A stretch of 64,000 bases of DNA from Hyperoodon ampullatus (lineage: Eukaryota > Chordata > Mammalia > Artiodactyla > Ziphiidae), in the NCBI GenBank assembly GCA_949752795.1, contig OX457060.1, positions 104,668,949 to 104,732,948 of the forward strand. The letters are read 5' to 3'. This document shows, one piece after another, positions 50,124-61,998 of the stretch. Position 1 is the first letter of the stretch. Each line of letters begins with the position of its first letter. The translations under genes and the position numbers were made by a program. Below the pieces are notes generated by a model that saw only the letters and a list, made by a program, of their open reading frames with translations, was not told the DNA's origin and searched no databases.

Positions 50124-50159
<36 letters not shown>
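50093..50159 (+). repeat. G-rich/(GA)n polypurine tract
   Basis: A G-rich lead (GGGAGGG, GGGG, GGGGG, GGGAGGG blocks within about 37 bases) runs into about 16 GA units. Intron 3 RNA carries the complementary C/U-rich strand. The 105-codon minus-strand open frame that covers it is low-complexity Ser-Leu repeat. Confidence 0.93.
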
Positions 50160-50162
<3 letters not shown>

Positions 50163-50619
50163 AGAATGAAAGAGAGAATCATTTTTATGGGATATTATTG
50201 TGGTGAACATAAAATGCATAGGACCCAAATCTATACTCAGAATATATTGAGAGACAGCCTGGAAAAGCTTTTGAGAATAGTGCCAGAAGTTTTCTTTAGA
50301 GCAGAATAGCATTGGAATGTCTAAGAAAACCATTCCTCGGAAGGGATTTTGGAGGAGGTAAATCACTTCCATGTCAAAATAAAACCTACGATGGATTAGC
50401 ATTTTCCAGACTACACTGGAAATATAGCTAGAGCTTGGAGAGGTCAGCAGCCCAATACTTACCTTTATAAGTCAATTTTAGGAGAATAAAATTGCCATCA
50501 TAGATTCATAGTCACCCAGATTAGAGTTTGAGATACAAGTCATGAAAACTTCAGATGCTATTTCCAAGGATCTATTGTACATGAATGCATAAAGAACAAC
50601 TAGGTCCTGTGTGTGTTTA

Positions 50620-50860
50620 TATGCACAAACATATGTGAACAATTCCATTTATAATATTGGCAAATTAGAAAGAATATAATGCCTCAAATTAGAAAGGTGG
50701 TTAAACTATGCTATGTTCATACAATTCCGTATATAAATTAGGCTATTCTGATACATTTATGAGACACATTATGTCTCACTCAGAAAGATGCTCATAATAT
50801 TTTATGGTAAAAAAGCAGAATAAAACAATATGTATGCAATCCTTTTATTGTTTATATTTT
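50620..50860 (+). repeat. L1 fragment (ORF2 end / 3' region)
   Basis: GGTGGTTAAACTATGCTATG, TTCATACAATTCCG, CAGAAAGATGCTCATAATAT and GGTAAAAAAGCAGAATAAAA follow the familiar L1 3' region (nucleotides around the final ORF2 codons) with strong divergence. Confidence 0.55.
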
Positions 50861-50978
50861 TTTTCTTATTAACATATCACTTATCTAATGAAAAACTTAA
50901 AAATATTAAAGTCTTAGAATTATAAAGATTGCACATACACACACAAAAGAATCAAAACACTATAGTTAATGAACATAG

Positions 50979-51001
50979 TGTGTGTGTGTGTGTGTGTGTG
51001 T
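50979..51001 (+). repeat. (GT)n microsatellite
   Basis: About 11 GT units after ACATAGT; a reverse-complementary (CA)n run lies about 110 bp to the right. Confidence 0.92.
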
Positions 51002-51109
51002 AATTTGACTTTTAGGTGCATATCATGTAAAGTGCAAAACTAAATGTGTACTATATGTGGGGCCTAAATCTACACATCGATATTACTCTCACTCACTCTC
51101 TTTTCCTAC

Positions 51110-51127
51110 ACACACACACACACACAC
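51110..51127 (+). repeat. (CA)n microsatellite
   Basis: About nine CA units preceded by CTCACTCACTCTC. It could pair with the nearby (GT)n run to form a stem in single strands. Confidence 0.9.
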
Positions 51128-52669
51128 CACAGTTTTGATTAGCTCTTGCTTCTATTATACTGGTCAAGGAGTTTCATTTTTCTTCTCTCTCTTCTTTAAA
51201 AAAGCAACATAGGGGAAAATTATGGTTGACTGCAAATGTTGATAGCCCCACTAATGTGAATTTCACACTTTTGATCTCAAGTAATTCTATCTCCACTTGG
51301 GAAAATTTACATAGAAAATAGCACAATTTAAAAAATCCAGGATTTAAATGAAAACCTATAAAAGGTGGAAAACTCAGAGGAAAAGAATTCTGTAAACACT
51401 GCAAGACACATTGCAAAAATATTTGCTCTCTTAGCTACACTGTTAATGATCCACTCTCTGAAAAAAAAAGAGAGCCATCTAGAATTTTGTGGAATAATGA
51501 CATTATTGTATTTAAATCAGCTTTATATTTTAGGCAAGTTTATTTTTAAATAATGTCATTTTCTATTCTGAGGAAATACCTCTGCAACTTGCAAATGTAT
51601 GCCTTAACAGTTCTTATAATCCTATCACCTTTCCATTCCATTTTTATTGTTAAATTTATGAAAATAACTATTTGATAATATTCTGGTTAGAAAGCAAATG
51701 GATTTAAAATAAACCTATAATGTGTCTTTTATATATGAGCATTCACTTTATGATCACAAAATATTACCAACTAGGAGACGTCTGCAATTTAAAAGTATTC
51801 AATATTTGATTTGAGTTACTTCATGGCTAACAGCAATGTATAAGGTAATATAGAAAAAAATGAGCTAATATAATTCTAGGGTCTCTTTTAATTTATTTTT
51901 ATGCTTTTGGGAAATACTTGCTCCAAAATAGAAAGGGGATTAATATTCAAAGCATTCTGAAATTCACTCCCTTAAATGTGTAAGAATGGATTTCACAAGG
52001 AAAATGAAAAAACTATTAAATTAGATGCCCATTGGACCAGCACAATCATTAGCTGAATGAGTGTTTCAAAAAACCTTAAACCAATCATTTATTTTGAAAC
52101 GATTAAGGAAGACACAAACATTCATAATTGTGTTGAACAGTATGTTTATAAATTTGAATTTCACCTAAAATTAATTCCATCCTATTCAAGAAAAAAATAT
52201 GTTTCTATGTGCATAAGAAGGACAGTTGCCACAGAAATAGAGAGTGGTCTTTAATGGTGTTATGAAAATAAAGTGCAACAGGCTTGAATACCTTAAAATG
52301 GTTAATTTCTAAATATAGAGGTGAACATTTTTTTCATAGTTATGACTATTATCCTAGAACATTACATTCAACTTGGAAGACAGATGCATTGCAACAAAAA
52401 GACTAAAAAGGTTAAATCCATCTGAGAGGAGGAGAGAATTAAAGGGCAGAAAGAATGGGAGAAAATATAGAGGCAATATTAAAATGCATTGCTTATAGTT
52501 GGCAAATATATACCACTCTTTTAATACAAATAACTGGGACACAAGAGTTTGGAACATAAGGAGTAAAAACAACAGCAGGAAGATGTCTGCCGCTTTCATC
52601 CACTCTGGTCATCTCAGAGAACTTCAGATTTGGTAAGCTGTGTTCAGTGTTGCTATCCTTGAAGTAGTG
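51128..52669. other. Unassigned intronic sequence
   Basis: AT-rich without named repeats. Open frames such as 52057-52254 and 52354-52599 show no family signature. Confidence 0.5.
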
Positions 52670-52740
52670 GGAGGGGAGAGAGAGAGAGAGATAGAGGCAG
52701 GATGGAAGGACAGAGAGAGGAGGGAGTAGGAGGGAAAAAA
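52670..52740 (+). repeat. Polypurine (GA/GGA)-rich tract
   Basis: GGGAGGGGAGAGAGAGAGAG followed by GATAGAGGCAGGATGGAAGG and further GGA blocks, ending in AAAAAAG. Followed by TGTG-rich sequence to about 52,810. Confidence 0.85.
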
Positions 52741-53149
52741 GAATGGGTGTGTCTTTGTGTGTGTTAAAATAACCACATGTAGTGTGTGTGTCTGAAGCAA
52801 GTGTATGTGTTTCTCTAATTTAGACCACTGTGTGCATTCTGCAAGTGTTTCTTCAGGGCAGAGATCATTACATTCCACCCACTCTCTGGAGTAACTGTTT
52901 AAGATTTTGTTAACTGACTTCTGAAATTCATTCAAGATAACTGTTTGTCTTCTTATATTCTGCAAAGTTAGGGGTTTAGATCTTGTACACGAGGCTAGAG
53001 AGGTGAGGGACTGGGAAGGAAATTGGGCATTGAGTCATATCTTATCCCAGCAGCCTTTGAAAAGCCAGGCAGATTGCATTACCTGCTTGCATCACCTTCC
53101 CCAGATCTAGCTACCTGAAGAGAACACCTCACCTCTTTGTAATATAATA

Positions 53150-53355
53150 AATACCATTTACTGAAAATCTTCTCCATGTCAAGCACTACACTTCTGTTTC
53201 ATCTCTGCACTTACAAAAACCATGTGAGACAGGTATTATCTGTTTTTCCTGAGGAGATGATTGAAGTTTAATGATATTAAGTGCATTAGCTGCTTACCCC
53301 ACTATTTTAAATGTTGTAACCAGAAATTATACCCAAGTCTGAGGGATTGCTAGAC
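53150..53355 (-). repeat. MIR element, minus orientation
   Basis: CATTTACTGAAAATCTTC, GTCAAGCACTACACTTC, AAAAACCATGTGAGACAGG and AGAAATTATACCCAAGTCTG match a full reversed MIR. Confidence 0.72.
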
Positions 53356-54082
53356 ACAGATATGTATGTGTTTTTGTTTCCATTGTCTTCTCATCATGTA
53401 AAACTTAAAAGTGATAACTAATAAAGAACTGACAATGGATCCATCACCCTAAAATTAATGTAACAAATTTATATAGTATGACTATAAAAATATTAGACAG
53501 ATCTTACTGGCACAAGGAAAATAGATTACCTCATTTTCTTGCAGTAACCGTTTGCCAATAGTAATTTTTTTCAACAATATCTCAAGCTTACGTCTAGCAA
53601 GATGAATGGCTCTGATGGAAGGAAATTTTTTCATAATGAATAGAAAATGCTTAACTGTTGTAGGGCTGTTAGAAAGGTATTTGTGAGCTAGATTTCTGTG
53701 CAGGGGAATCTGCCTGCTTACCACAGATTGGATTTTCTGCTTTCTCTTTGTTAGCAGCTGAAACAAGGAGCTTTATTTTGTAGTGGGGGAAAAGCATACC
53801 ATAAACAGTTTCTAATCAAAAACAAAAAGGGTTAATGCAATTTCACTTTACGGGGTAATTTATTAGTCTGTTAGACATAAAGAATTCTCAAGTAGCCTAG
53901 GAAAATACAGTATTCAACTTTATATATCATATAGGTGTTTTTTCACTAAAAAATTACATTGTATTTGGAGTTCTTCAAAGTATCTACTGAAGAGTAAATA
54001 ATTAGGATACTAACAAGAGTTAAACAAAATAGCAACTTTCCCAAGACTGGGGGAGATTTGAAGCACTTCAGAAGAGGTGCTT

Positions 54083-54450
54083 AGATCAGACAGAAAAAGA
54101 CAAATATCATATGATATCACTTACATGTGGAATCTAAAAAAAAAAAAAAAAAGACACAAATGAACTTCTTGACAAAACAGAAATAGAAAGGAGATAGCTG
54201 GGGTGGTGGGGAGAGATTAAATTAGGAGTTTAGGACTGACATATACAGACTACTGTATAAAAAATAGGTAAAAAAGTAAATCCTTGTTAAGACCTACTAT
54301 CTTGTAATAATCTATAATGGAAAAGAATCTGAAAAAGAACACATATATATATATGTATAACTGAACTACTTTACTGTACACTTGAAATTAACACAACATG
54401 TAAATTAACTATACTTCAATAAAAAATAAATAAAAATTAAAAAAACAAAA
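54083..54450 (+). repeat. L1 3' end fragment, plus orientation
   Basis: Sense L1 end: ATATCATATGATATCACTTA, GTGGAATCTA with an expanded A run, AAGACACAAATGAACTTC, AACTGAACTACTTTACTGTA, AATTAACTATACTTCAATAA and an A-rich tail. Opposite orientation to the 20.2 and 31.4 kb copies. Confidence 0.88.
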
Positions 54451-55305
54451 GATGCCTAGAAAAGCCCGTAGCACTCTCCCCAATCTGTACTTGTCACTCT
54501 GATTATATATTCAGCACAACTAAGTAACAACTGATTTTAAAACCAATACATTTTTTATTAATTAGGACCAGAAAATAGCACTTTTGAAATGCCTTAACAT
54601 AACTTATAACCTCTGGATCCATATAATTTTCCTTCTGAGGAATCTTGGTTCACAGTACTTTCAATTTATTTGATGATAATATAGTAGGAAGCTATATCTT
54701 AAAAAAGGAGAATAAACTGTGTGACTACACAAATTTAATTTCATGTTCAGTAATATCTGAAATAATCCAAACTCAGAGTCCAGTTCTCATTTTTGATTGC
54801 CTTCACATTTAACCATGTGTGCGCTTATAGGACTGAGAAAATTGTCACTACCTGAAATCCTTTTTTCAAAACTGCACTTAACTCAGTTGACAAGTGATAT
54901 ATCTCGCAAGGCAATAGAGTTACTAGACCTACATATAAACTACATGCTGAAGGTTTGACCCTGTTTTTAAAAAACACATGTATAAAAAACATTTTACTCT
55001 TTAAAACTCAACTCCTATTATATTCCTGTGGTGTGACAGCTAAGATAATGAGCACCTAGAATGCTTGGCTCATGAAAAGTGACCAACAAATCCAGTAAAT
55101 TTTGAGAGAATAATGGAAACTTTCTCCTTCTCTCCATAGCAGTGTCCCATTATAATATTTCCCATTGCCAATTACTAGGTTTAACCAATCCTAAACATCT
55201 TAGTAGACCAAATTTCCCTTTAAAGAATCAGTCTCATGCAATGAATCAATCATGAAGTCCCATAATGCAAAAATAGGAAGAAGACAAGACAATTTTAAAA
55301 TATAG

Positions 55306-55632
55306 GGGCTTCCCTGGTGGTGCAGTGGTTAAGAATCCGCCTGCCAACACAGCGGACACGGGTTCGAGCCCTGGTCCGGGAAGATCCCACATGCCGTGGA
55401 GCAACGAAGCCCAGGTGCCACAGCTACTGAGCCTGCGCTCTAGAGCCCGCGAGCCACAACTGCTGAAGCCCACGCGCCTACAGCCCGTGCTCCACAACAA
55501 GAGAAGCCACCGCAATGAGAAGCTTGCACACCACAACGAAGAGTAGGCCCGCTCTCCACAATCAGAGAAAAGCCCTTGCACAGAAACGAAAACCCAATGC
55601 AGCCAAAAACAATAAATAAATAAAATAAATAA
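55306..55632 (+). repeat. CHR-1-like SINE (long form)
   Basis: Head GGGGCTTCCCTGGTGGTGCA with GTGGTTAAGAATCCGCCTGC and B box GGGTTCGAGCCC. The body is longer than in CHR-2, with repeated GCCACAACT-type units (TAGAGCCCGCGAGCCACAAC, GAGAAGCCACCGCAATGAGA, GAAGAGTAGGCCCGC), and an AAATAAATA tail. This is the older, about 300 bp form of the family. Target-site duplication is unclear. Confidence 0.9.
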
Positions 55633-55672
55633 ATTTAGTAAAAAAATATATATATGTATGTATGTATGTGTT
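55633..55672 (+). repeat. (TA)n/(TATG)n simple repeat after the CHR-1 SINE
   Basis: AAAAAATATATATATGTATG then GTATGTATGTGT, adjoining the AAAT tail of the SINE. Probably grown from that tail. Confidence 0.8.
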
Positions 55673-56069
55673 CCATTAGGTGCTAAATGCAGAATATATA
55701 ATATATGTAAGATATACATAATATAAAATCTTATATATATGATTAATGATAAATCATAAATCATATTTTAAAACTAGAAATAAAGAAGACTAGGCATCTT
55801 CCCAGGTTCTCCTAAACATTTCTTTCAAAGAAATTCTTCAATTACATTTAAGCAACTATCTCCAGGATAAAAAAAAATATATGAGGTCTATTTACTAAAG
55901 AAACTTAATTTCCTGAATGAACATATTAAAGTAGCCTAGAAGAGAAAAGGTGTATGTGAATTTCTAATTCAGTAATAATAATGATTACAATATGTACACC
56001 ATCTAACCTTAAAAATGAAATCTATCATCTTCTGTGATATGTACAAAGCACTAAAGGATGTATGTGTTA

Positions 56070-56650
56070 TGTAAAAGACAGAAGCAAAAAGTGGAAGGCA
56101 GAGCATTCTAGGGTGAAAGCCTAGAGGCAGGAAGGAGTTTTAATAGTTTATGAAAGTGAAAGAAAAAAGAGAGTATAGCTGAAACTGAGAGGATACATGG
56201 GTCTCAAATCAGTCTGAGGAGGCATGCAGACCAATCAGGCCATGCAGTGCCTTCAGGGTTATATTAAGGGCTTGTTTTTACACAGTAAGTGGTGCGGGAG
56301 GTCGTTGACAGGTTTTATGCTAAGGTACACCACAGTCAGATTTACATTTCAAACAGCTCATTCTTGCTCCTTTGGCGAAAACACATCGAACTGAGTCAAG
56401 AATGGGGCAGAGAAGATGCTACCGAAGTAATTCAGATTAGAGATGATATGACATAGATAGGAAAATAGTTATGGGCATAGAAAGACGTGAATTCATTTGA
56501 GATACATTATGTAGGTAACGTTGATAGCTCTTGGAAAGAGTGCAGATGCCGAGCATAACGTAGAAGAAAGCATAAGGACTGACATCTAAGTTTCTTTTTG
56601 AGTTGTTGGGTGCTATCCCTATTTCCTGAGGATGGAATGAATGGATATAT
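56070..56650 (-). repeat. L2 fragment, minus orientation
   Basis: GCATTCTAGGGTGAAAGCC, GAGGCAGGAAGG, CAATCAGGCCATGCAGTGCC, GACAGGTTTTATGC and GAGATGATATGACATAG correspond in order to reversed L2 ORF2/3' sequence. Confidence 0.6.
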
Positions 56651-57270
56651 ATGGGTAAGGACACAATAGTTTAATTGGGGGTGTATTTCATTGTGTTAGG
56701 CAATTGGAAATGTCAGGTAAGCATTTGCTATACTAAATTGCATGGTACTTATATTATTTGTACTGCAAAGAAACTGATTCCAATATTTTCATGTTAAGGA
56801 AAATGCTGCATTTAGTTTTCTTTGTCCTATAGGCTTTCATTTAATGACACCAGATGAAGTTGGTTATCAAGAATATGGGTTTTGAGAGAAGCCAACATAA
56901 TCAAGCAATATATGGCTTTTTTATGTAAAAAGAGTACAATAAAATATTGTTGGAGAAATCTTCCATGTTACAGATATATAAGAAAAAACAAAGTGTCTTT
57001 ACTAAGTTGGGTGATTTTTCCACTTAGAACATGGTAGTAATTAAACCAGAATATTGATTTTGATTTGCTCATGAATAGATACTTGGCTTCCCAAACAGAA
57101 AACCTGTGTTCATGAACTCAACATTTGCCTGATTTTTGCTAATACACATTATTTACCACAAAGCAGATAAGGAAAAAAATTATGAGCAGATCATCAAAAA
57201 TATATCATGACTACTGGAGCAACACTTTAAAATGTGACATTAATGCTAAGATATTATTTTAATGTTCATA

Positions 57271-57465
57271 TTGTAATTAAGAGCACATGTGCAGACTTCC
57301 CAGGTTCAAATCTTAACTCTGCCACTTCCAGACTATGCAGCTGAACAAGTTACAAAGCCTCTTCATTTCTCAGTTTCTCTGTGTCCATAATATAGGGATA
57401 GTAAAAGAGACCTACCAGGATTTCATAAGAATTAAATGAGAGTATAATGTTTCAAATACATATTA
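57271..57465 (+). repeat. MIR element
   Basis: TTAAGAGCACATGTGCAGAC, CCAGGTTCAAATCTTAACTC, TTTCTCAGTTTCTC and TTTCATAAGAATTAAATGAG in the canonical order. Confidence 0.82.
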
Positions 57466-60400
57466 GAAATTAGTATTACTATATATTCATATAAGTAATT
57501 AAATATTTACATAGTGTATACAAACATTTCTAAAATCTATGACAAAAATCAATAGATTTGTCATTATATTTTAACAATATTAAACCTCACCTTCCTTTTC
57601 TTAATTTTCTACTTTTGGAAATATATTGGGCATTCTCTCCTTGAAATATTACTGCAATATCCTTCTGTGTTAAAATTATAATTTTCCAGAGGATTCACAA
57701 AAATATATCACAACACAGCACCTTCTTGTCAAAGTCAATTATTGATAGATGTTTGGCTAGTCCTCCACTGTTCCCAGTACTTCCAATGATCCCTTTGTGA
57801 CCCTGGAGATTTCCATAGATATATTATGTCTATACAACTTTTTATTTAACACAGACAAACCAGAGCAATGTTTTGCCCTTGGTTCCTGGTTGATAGGCCA
57901 GTCCATCCCATCACGCATGACTAATGCCTTCACTTTCTTTGTAACCCTTGTATTTACTAGTGGAAGGTGCTGAATGGGTCTCCTCAGGGGTAATTGAAAC
58001 AATTACCTCTGACTTTATAGCTCAAAGCCTCTTTGCTTCTTTATATAGATTCATCTTTCCACCCTCAGTACTGCCAATTCTTTATTTTTATTTTCTGGCT
58101 GCCATGCGCACTAGCAAACACTTAACAAATTTGGCCGACTTGCCTCCACATCTTCTCCTCACTTCTTGAAGGAGCCTCTTTTACTGAGTTTCAAAACATA
58201 TCTGACTTTGAAATTCTTTAGTTTTCCTGAGACTTATTTCTTCTCAAGTACAGACTAAGGTGATATGATCCTTTCAACTTTCAGCCGCTTGTCCAAATCT
58301 GTATCATGTTGGCACTGACCAATGTCTCCTCTGTCTGATAGCTTTTCTGACAGTTAATGAGAAGTAAAAGGCTAGAGCTATTAGTCCAAATCCTAGGGGA
58401 TAAGTGTCCAGATTGTGAAAACCACATGCACATATGGCAATAATTGGCAGGCTCTTTTAGGTGATCACAGAATTATTTCCAAAGACCCAATGGATACTTG
58501 AATAATTCCTTGGTGCCAAATAGGAAACTCTCCTGAGTATATACTTTTTTGTGTGCAGTCACTGTTTTTTTTTTTTTCCCCAAATGGACTTTTCGAATGA
58601 AGCAGATTCATTTGAATAGTTTATGCCAGAATTTATATAATTCTACCAAAATTCTAGACTTACTCTATGGCAAGTGAAACCTCAGAAATAAGATACTTCA
58701 GCTCCACCCTGCATAAGGTAGTATAGATCTAAATTAACAGAAGCCAACACATTTACACATCTAAATATCATAGCGCTAGGAGCAGCAGCTCAGCCTTATA
58801 TATTATATTCCTTCAGGAAGCCTAATACCATTTATAGAATGTTATTTTAACTCTTTCCCGTTCTTTTGATTTTTGCAAAAATAGCACAACATGGAGTCTA
58901 TTTCTCTTATGGCATTCATTAATTGAATATTTAGGGATTCAATTTTATATATACTTCTAAACCTGCTCCGTTGTCCAAGCTGATTTACAAGGCTCTTTGA
59001 TACTCCTTTCTGTTTACTCATACTTGTTAATAAATTAAGCATTCCTCAGAATCACAAGCAATTAATAAATGAGTAGAATGTTGTGGGTCTTCTAATGGAC
59101 TAACAGAAATTTAAAGGAAGTGCTTATTTATTGAAGTAGTTTCAGAACATTTCCTTAGAGCATAAATATTTAAACTTATTTTATCTTAATATTTACATAT
59201 TTTAACTTACTATTATTTTATCAATAGGTTGAACTATAAGCACAGCTTCCTTATTCAACTCTATCCTTTCATGTAGGAGAAAGAACAGTTCAAGTTTGGG
59301 AGGTAACAGACCCGTGTTCTAGTCCTGACCAGCCCTACCTAGCTGGGCGCTGTCTTACATTGAGGGAATTTGTACCAGACCCCATGGTGGGTCTCAGACC
59401 TCATTGGTGGTTGTAGATGGAATTGACACCAGGTCTTCCTCCATCTCATGTGCTGCTTCCATTGTGCTCATGGCATAGAACTTTAAGAGCAAATAACAAA
59501 TTTATCCCGGATCAAGTTAACCTGGAATGCATGTGCTTTTGATAATATTTTATTCTACATACATGTTCCTATACTGAACTCTGGGAGCAGTCTAATATGC
59601 CAAGCCAGTGGTGTGAACTTCCCCATGGAGAAACAGAAACAAAACAAAACAAAACAAGTACCCCTCCCTAAATGTATATTATCCATCATTCCTTCCTCTA
59701 TCAATTATTATTGGCACAAAATTGACTTTTCAATAGCTAGGATGATACTGATTCTGCTTGAGGAATTTCTTTTCAATTTTACTTTACAGAGGAATTTATA
59801 GTAAATTCATTGAGATAGGTTGTTACTTACCATGTGAATAAAGTAATTTTAGTCAATAATACCATATTTGAATATTCCATTAATGATTTTTCAGAAGTTG
59901 TAGAAGACTTTCGAATCCTTTCTGTGATGTTGTATCTCTATATTCATTGCTGGTAACCTAATAATTAATTTTTGCTAATCAAGATTCTAAATAAACATAT
60001 AATTAAGTTTAAACAAGGATTAAAAGCTCTTGCTATGTAGCTCCATGGCTTTAAAGAAAAAAGTTCACAGGATTGTTGTTTAATTTAAAATCTCATATCC
60101 TAGAATAAATAGACTTGGTCATCTATTTAGCACTGTTCTCCCAGGATTAGAAGATGACATAAGATAGTTCAATGATCACATTGGAGAACATGTTTCCCCT
60201 AAAGCAAAGATAATATCCCTGTAGTCACCTTTAGTTGCTTATTGCAAGTTACTCTTTCATTTGCTGAATTTCCATTCCTATGTGTCAACTCTAACTTGAA
60301 AATTAAACACCTTTGGGACGCTAGGGAACACCATGAGATGAACGCTATTCTGAACACAGCTGGAGGCCACTGAAATGCTGCTGCATCAGACGAAGTGAAA

Positions 60401-60738
60401 GGCTTGGCATCGTGGGAGGATAATGGCAGGGAGTTGGCAATTGCATCTGGTTTTCCCCATCATTTTCTATTTGAATTCTTTGTGCACTCATGCATGCCTA
60501 TCATTCTCCTAAATATTATCAATAAAATGAGTAGTATGATAATATAAATTAAACAGCCACCCTTCTTAGAAGTATGCAATTTTCTCAATATCAGAAATTT
60601 CTAGTGTTTAGAATTCTGAACATTTTGAACACAGCCTTTGCTTAAATCCATACATTTTTAAAATAATAACAGAACAAACTGGTGTTTATAAATGTTTTAT
60701 ATGTATGTATATGTATACCATTATTTGTAGACACAAAG
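57466..60738. other. Unassigned intronic sequence
   Basis: Mostly unique. A possible MIR start at 59.3 kb and a poly(T) at 58,565. 60,290-60,470 is a more balanced unique block. No gene. Confidence 0.5.
59275..59350 (+). repeat. Possible MIR 5' fragment
   Basis: AACAGTTCAAGTTTGGGAGG, AACAGACCCGTGTTCTAGTC and CTGACCAGCCC resemble the start of MIR. Short and weak. Confidence 0.35.
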
Positions 60739-60751
60739 CTAAGAGTATCTT

Positions 60752-60985
60752 TGGTTTTTTTGTTTGTTTTGTTTTGTTTTGTTTTGTTTTTTTGTGGTAC
60801 ACGGGCCTCTCACTATTGTGGCCTCTCCCGTTGCGGAGCACAGGTTCCAGACACGCAGGCTCAGCAGCCATGGCTCACGGGCCCAGCCGCTCCGCGGCAT
60901 GTGGGATCTACCCGGACCGGGGCACGAACCCGTGTCCCCTGAATCGGCAGGCGGACTCTAAACCACTGCGCCACCAGGGAAGCCC
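60752..60985 (-). repeat. CHR-2-like SINE, minus orientation, long tail
   Basis: A long (GTTTT)n-type tail complement, then GTGGTACACGGGCC and ending CCACCAGGGAAGCCC. The 13 bp duplication CTAAGAGTATCTT is at 60739-60751 and 60986-60998, identical, suggesting a fairly recent insertion. Confidence 0.95.
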
Positions 60986-61546
60986 CTAAGAGTATCTTAA
61001 ATTCATTTCTACAGATACTTATCGGTAGCATATCAAAAGCAAGATGTTACACCATGAGCCTCAACTGAAAATGTGCTAATCTTTTTTTTTTTTTAATAGG
61101 GAATTCACATGGTAGCTTAGCATTAAGAGAGAGAGAAGCTATTTCAACATTTTATGGCAGCAGTTTATGCAGTCTGAGGCCCCCATTTTCACACAAAGGT
61201 TAAGCCTGTCTCCCAATAGGACAGGTTTGGGGTAAGTCCTCTCCTCTGGATAGGGTTTTGATGAGTATTGCCGCTGTGCTTAGTCTCTACGAGTTTCAGT
61301 TTTCTCACCATCCTGACTGGTGTACTAACTATGTAGTTCTCCTGTTTGTAATTTTAGCACTTGCTTATGCTTCAATCTTAATATATTATACAATTATTAT
61401 CTCTCTGTGGGGCTCTCAACCCTATTACACTGAAAATTCAATGAGAAGAGGAGTTATCCCTTATATATCTTTGTATATTAGGTATCCTAACACTCCCCAA
61501 TATAAAATTGATAGTTAATGTTTATTGAAACAGATTAACTCTAATA

Positions 61547-61572
61547 CATACATACATACATGCATATGCACT
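61547..61572 (+). repeat. (ATAC)n simple repeat
   Basis: ACATACATACATACATGCAT, about six imperfect units. Confidence 0.8.
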
Positions 61573-61944
61573 TGTGTATGTGTGTGCATTTACAGTAGCT
61601 AGTACTCATGCCATGCCACAATATTAGCTCCCCTCTCAATCTCTTTCCCCAAAAGTTCAGATTATATAGAAAAAAAAAAGAGAGAAAAGATAAATGAATT
61701 TATGAATAGAAATTTAGAAAACTGTCTACATTTTAGAACATAGAGAAAGAGTAAATGATACTGGGAAGGAGGTACAGGGAGTAATGAATGCGATATATGG
61801 ATACTAGGGTTTGATAACTTCAATGAAAGAACGATCAAGAGTAAAATATTCTGAACAAAATACGAAAAGTATGAGAACCAAGGAAGTGTGGATTGAGCAA
61901 CTTTGAGGTTAAGGAACATCAATATTTGTCATTCTTTTTGGGAG

Positions 61945-61998
61945 ATGTGTATGCATGTACATGTGTGTATGTGTTTGTGTGCATGTGTTTGTGTAATT
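61945..61998 (+). repeat. TG-rich simple repeat
   Basis: Irregular ATGTGTGTATG/TTTGTGTGC units over about 50 bases. Confidence 0.7.

Noticed and set aside
50085..50402. 105-codon minus-strand frame with Ser-Leu repeats
   Set aside because: Low-complexity translation of the (GA)n tract.
55246..55764. 172-codon minus-strand open frame, the longest in the window
   Set aside because: It is antisense read-through of the CHR-1 SINE plus its simple-repeat tail; no protein family signature.
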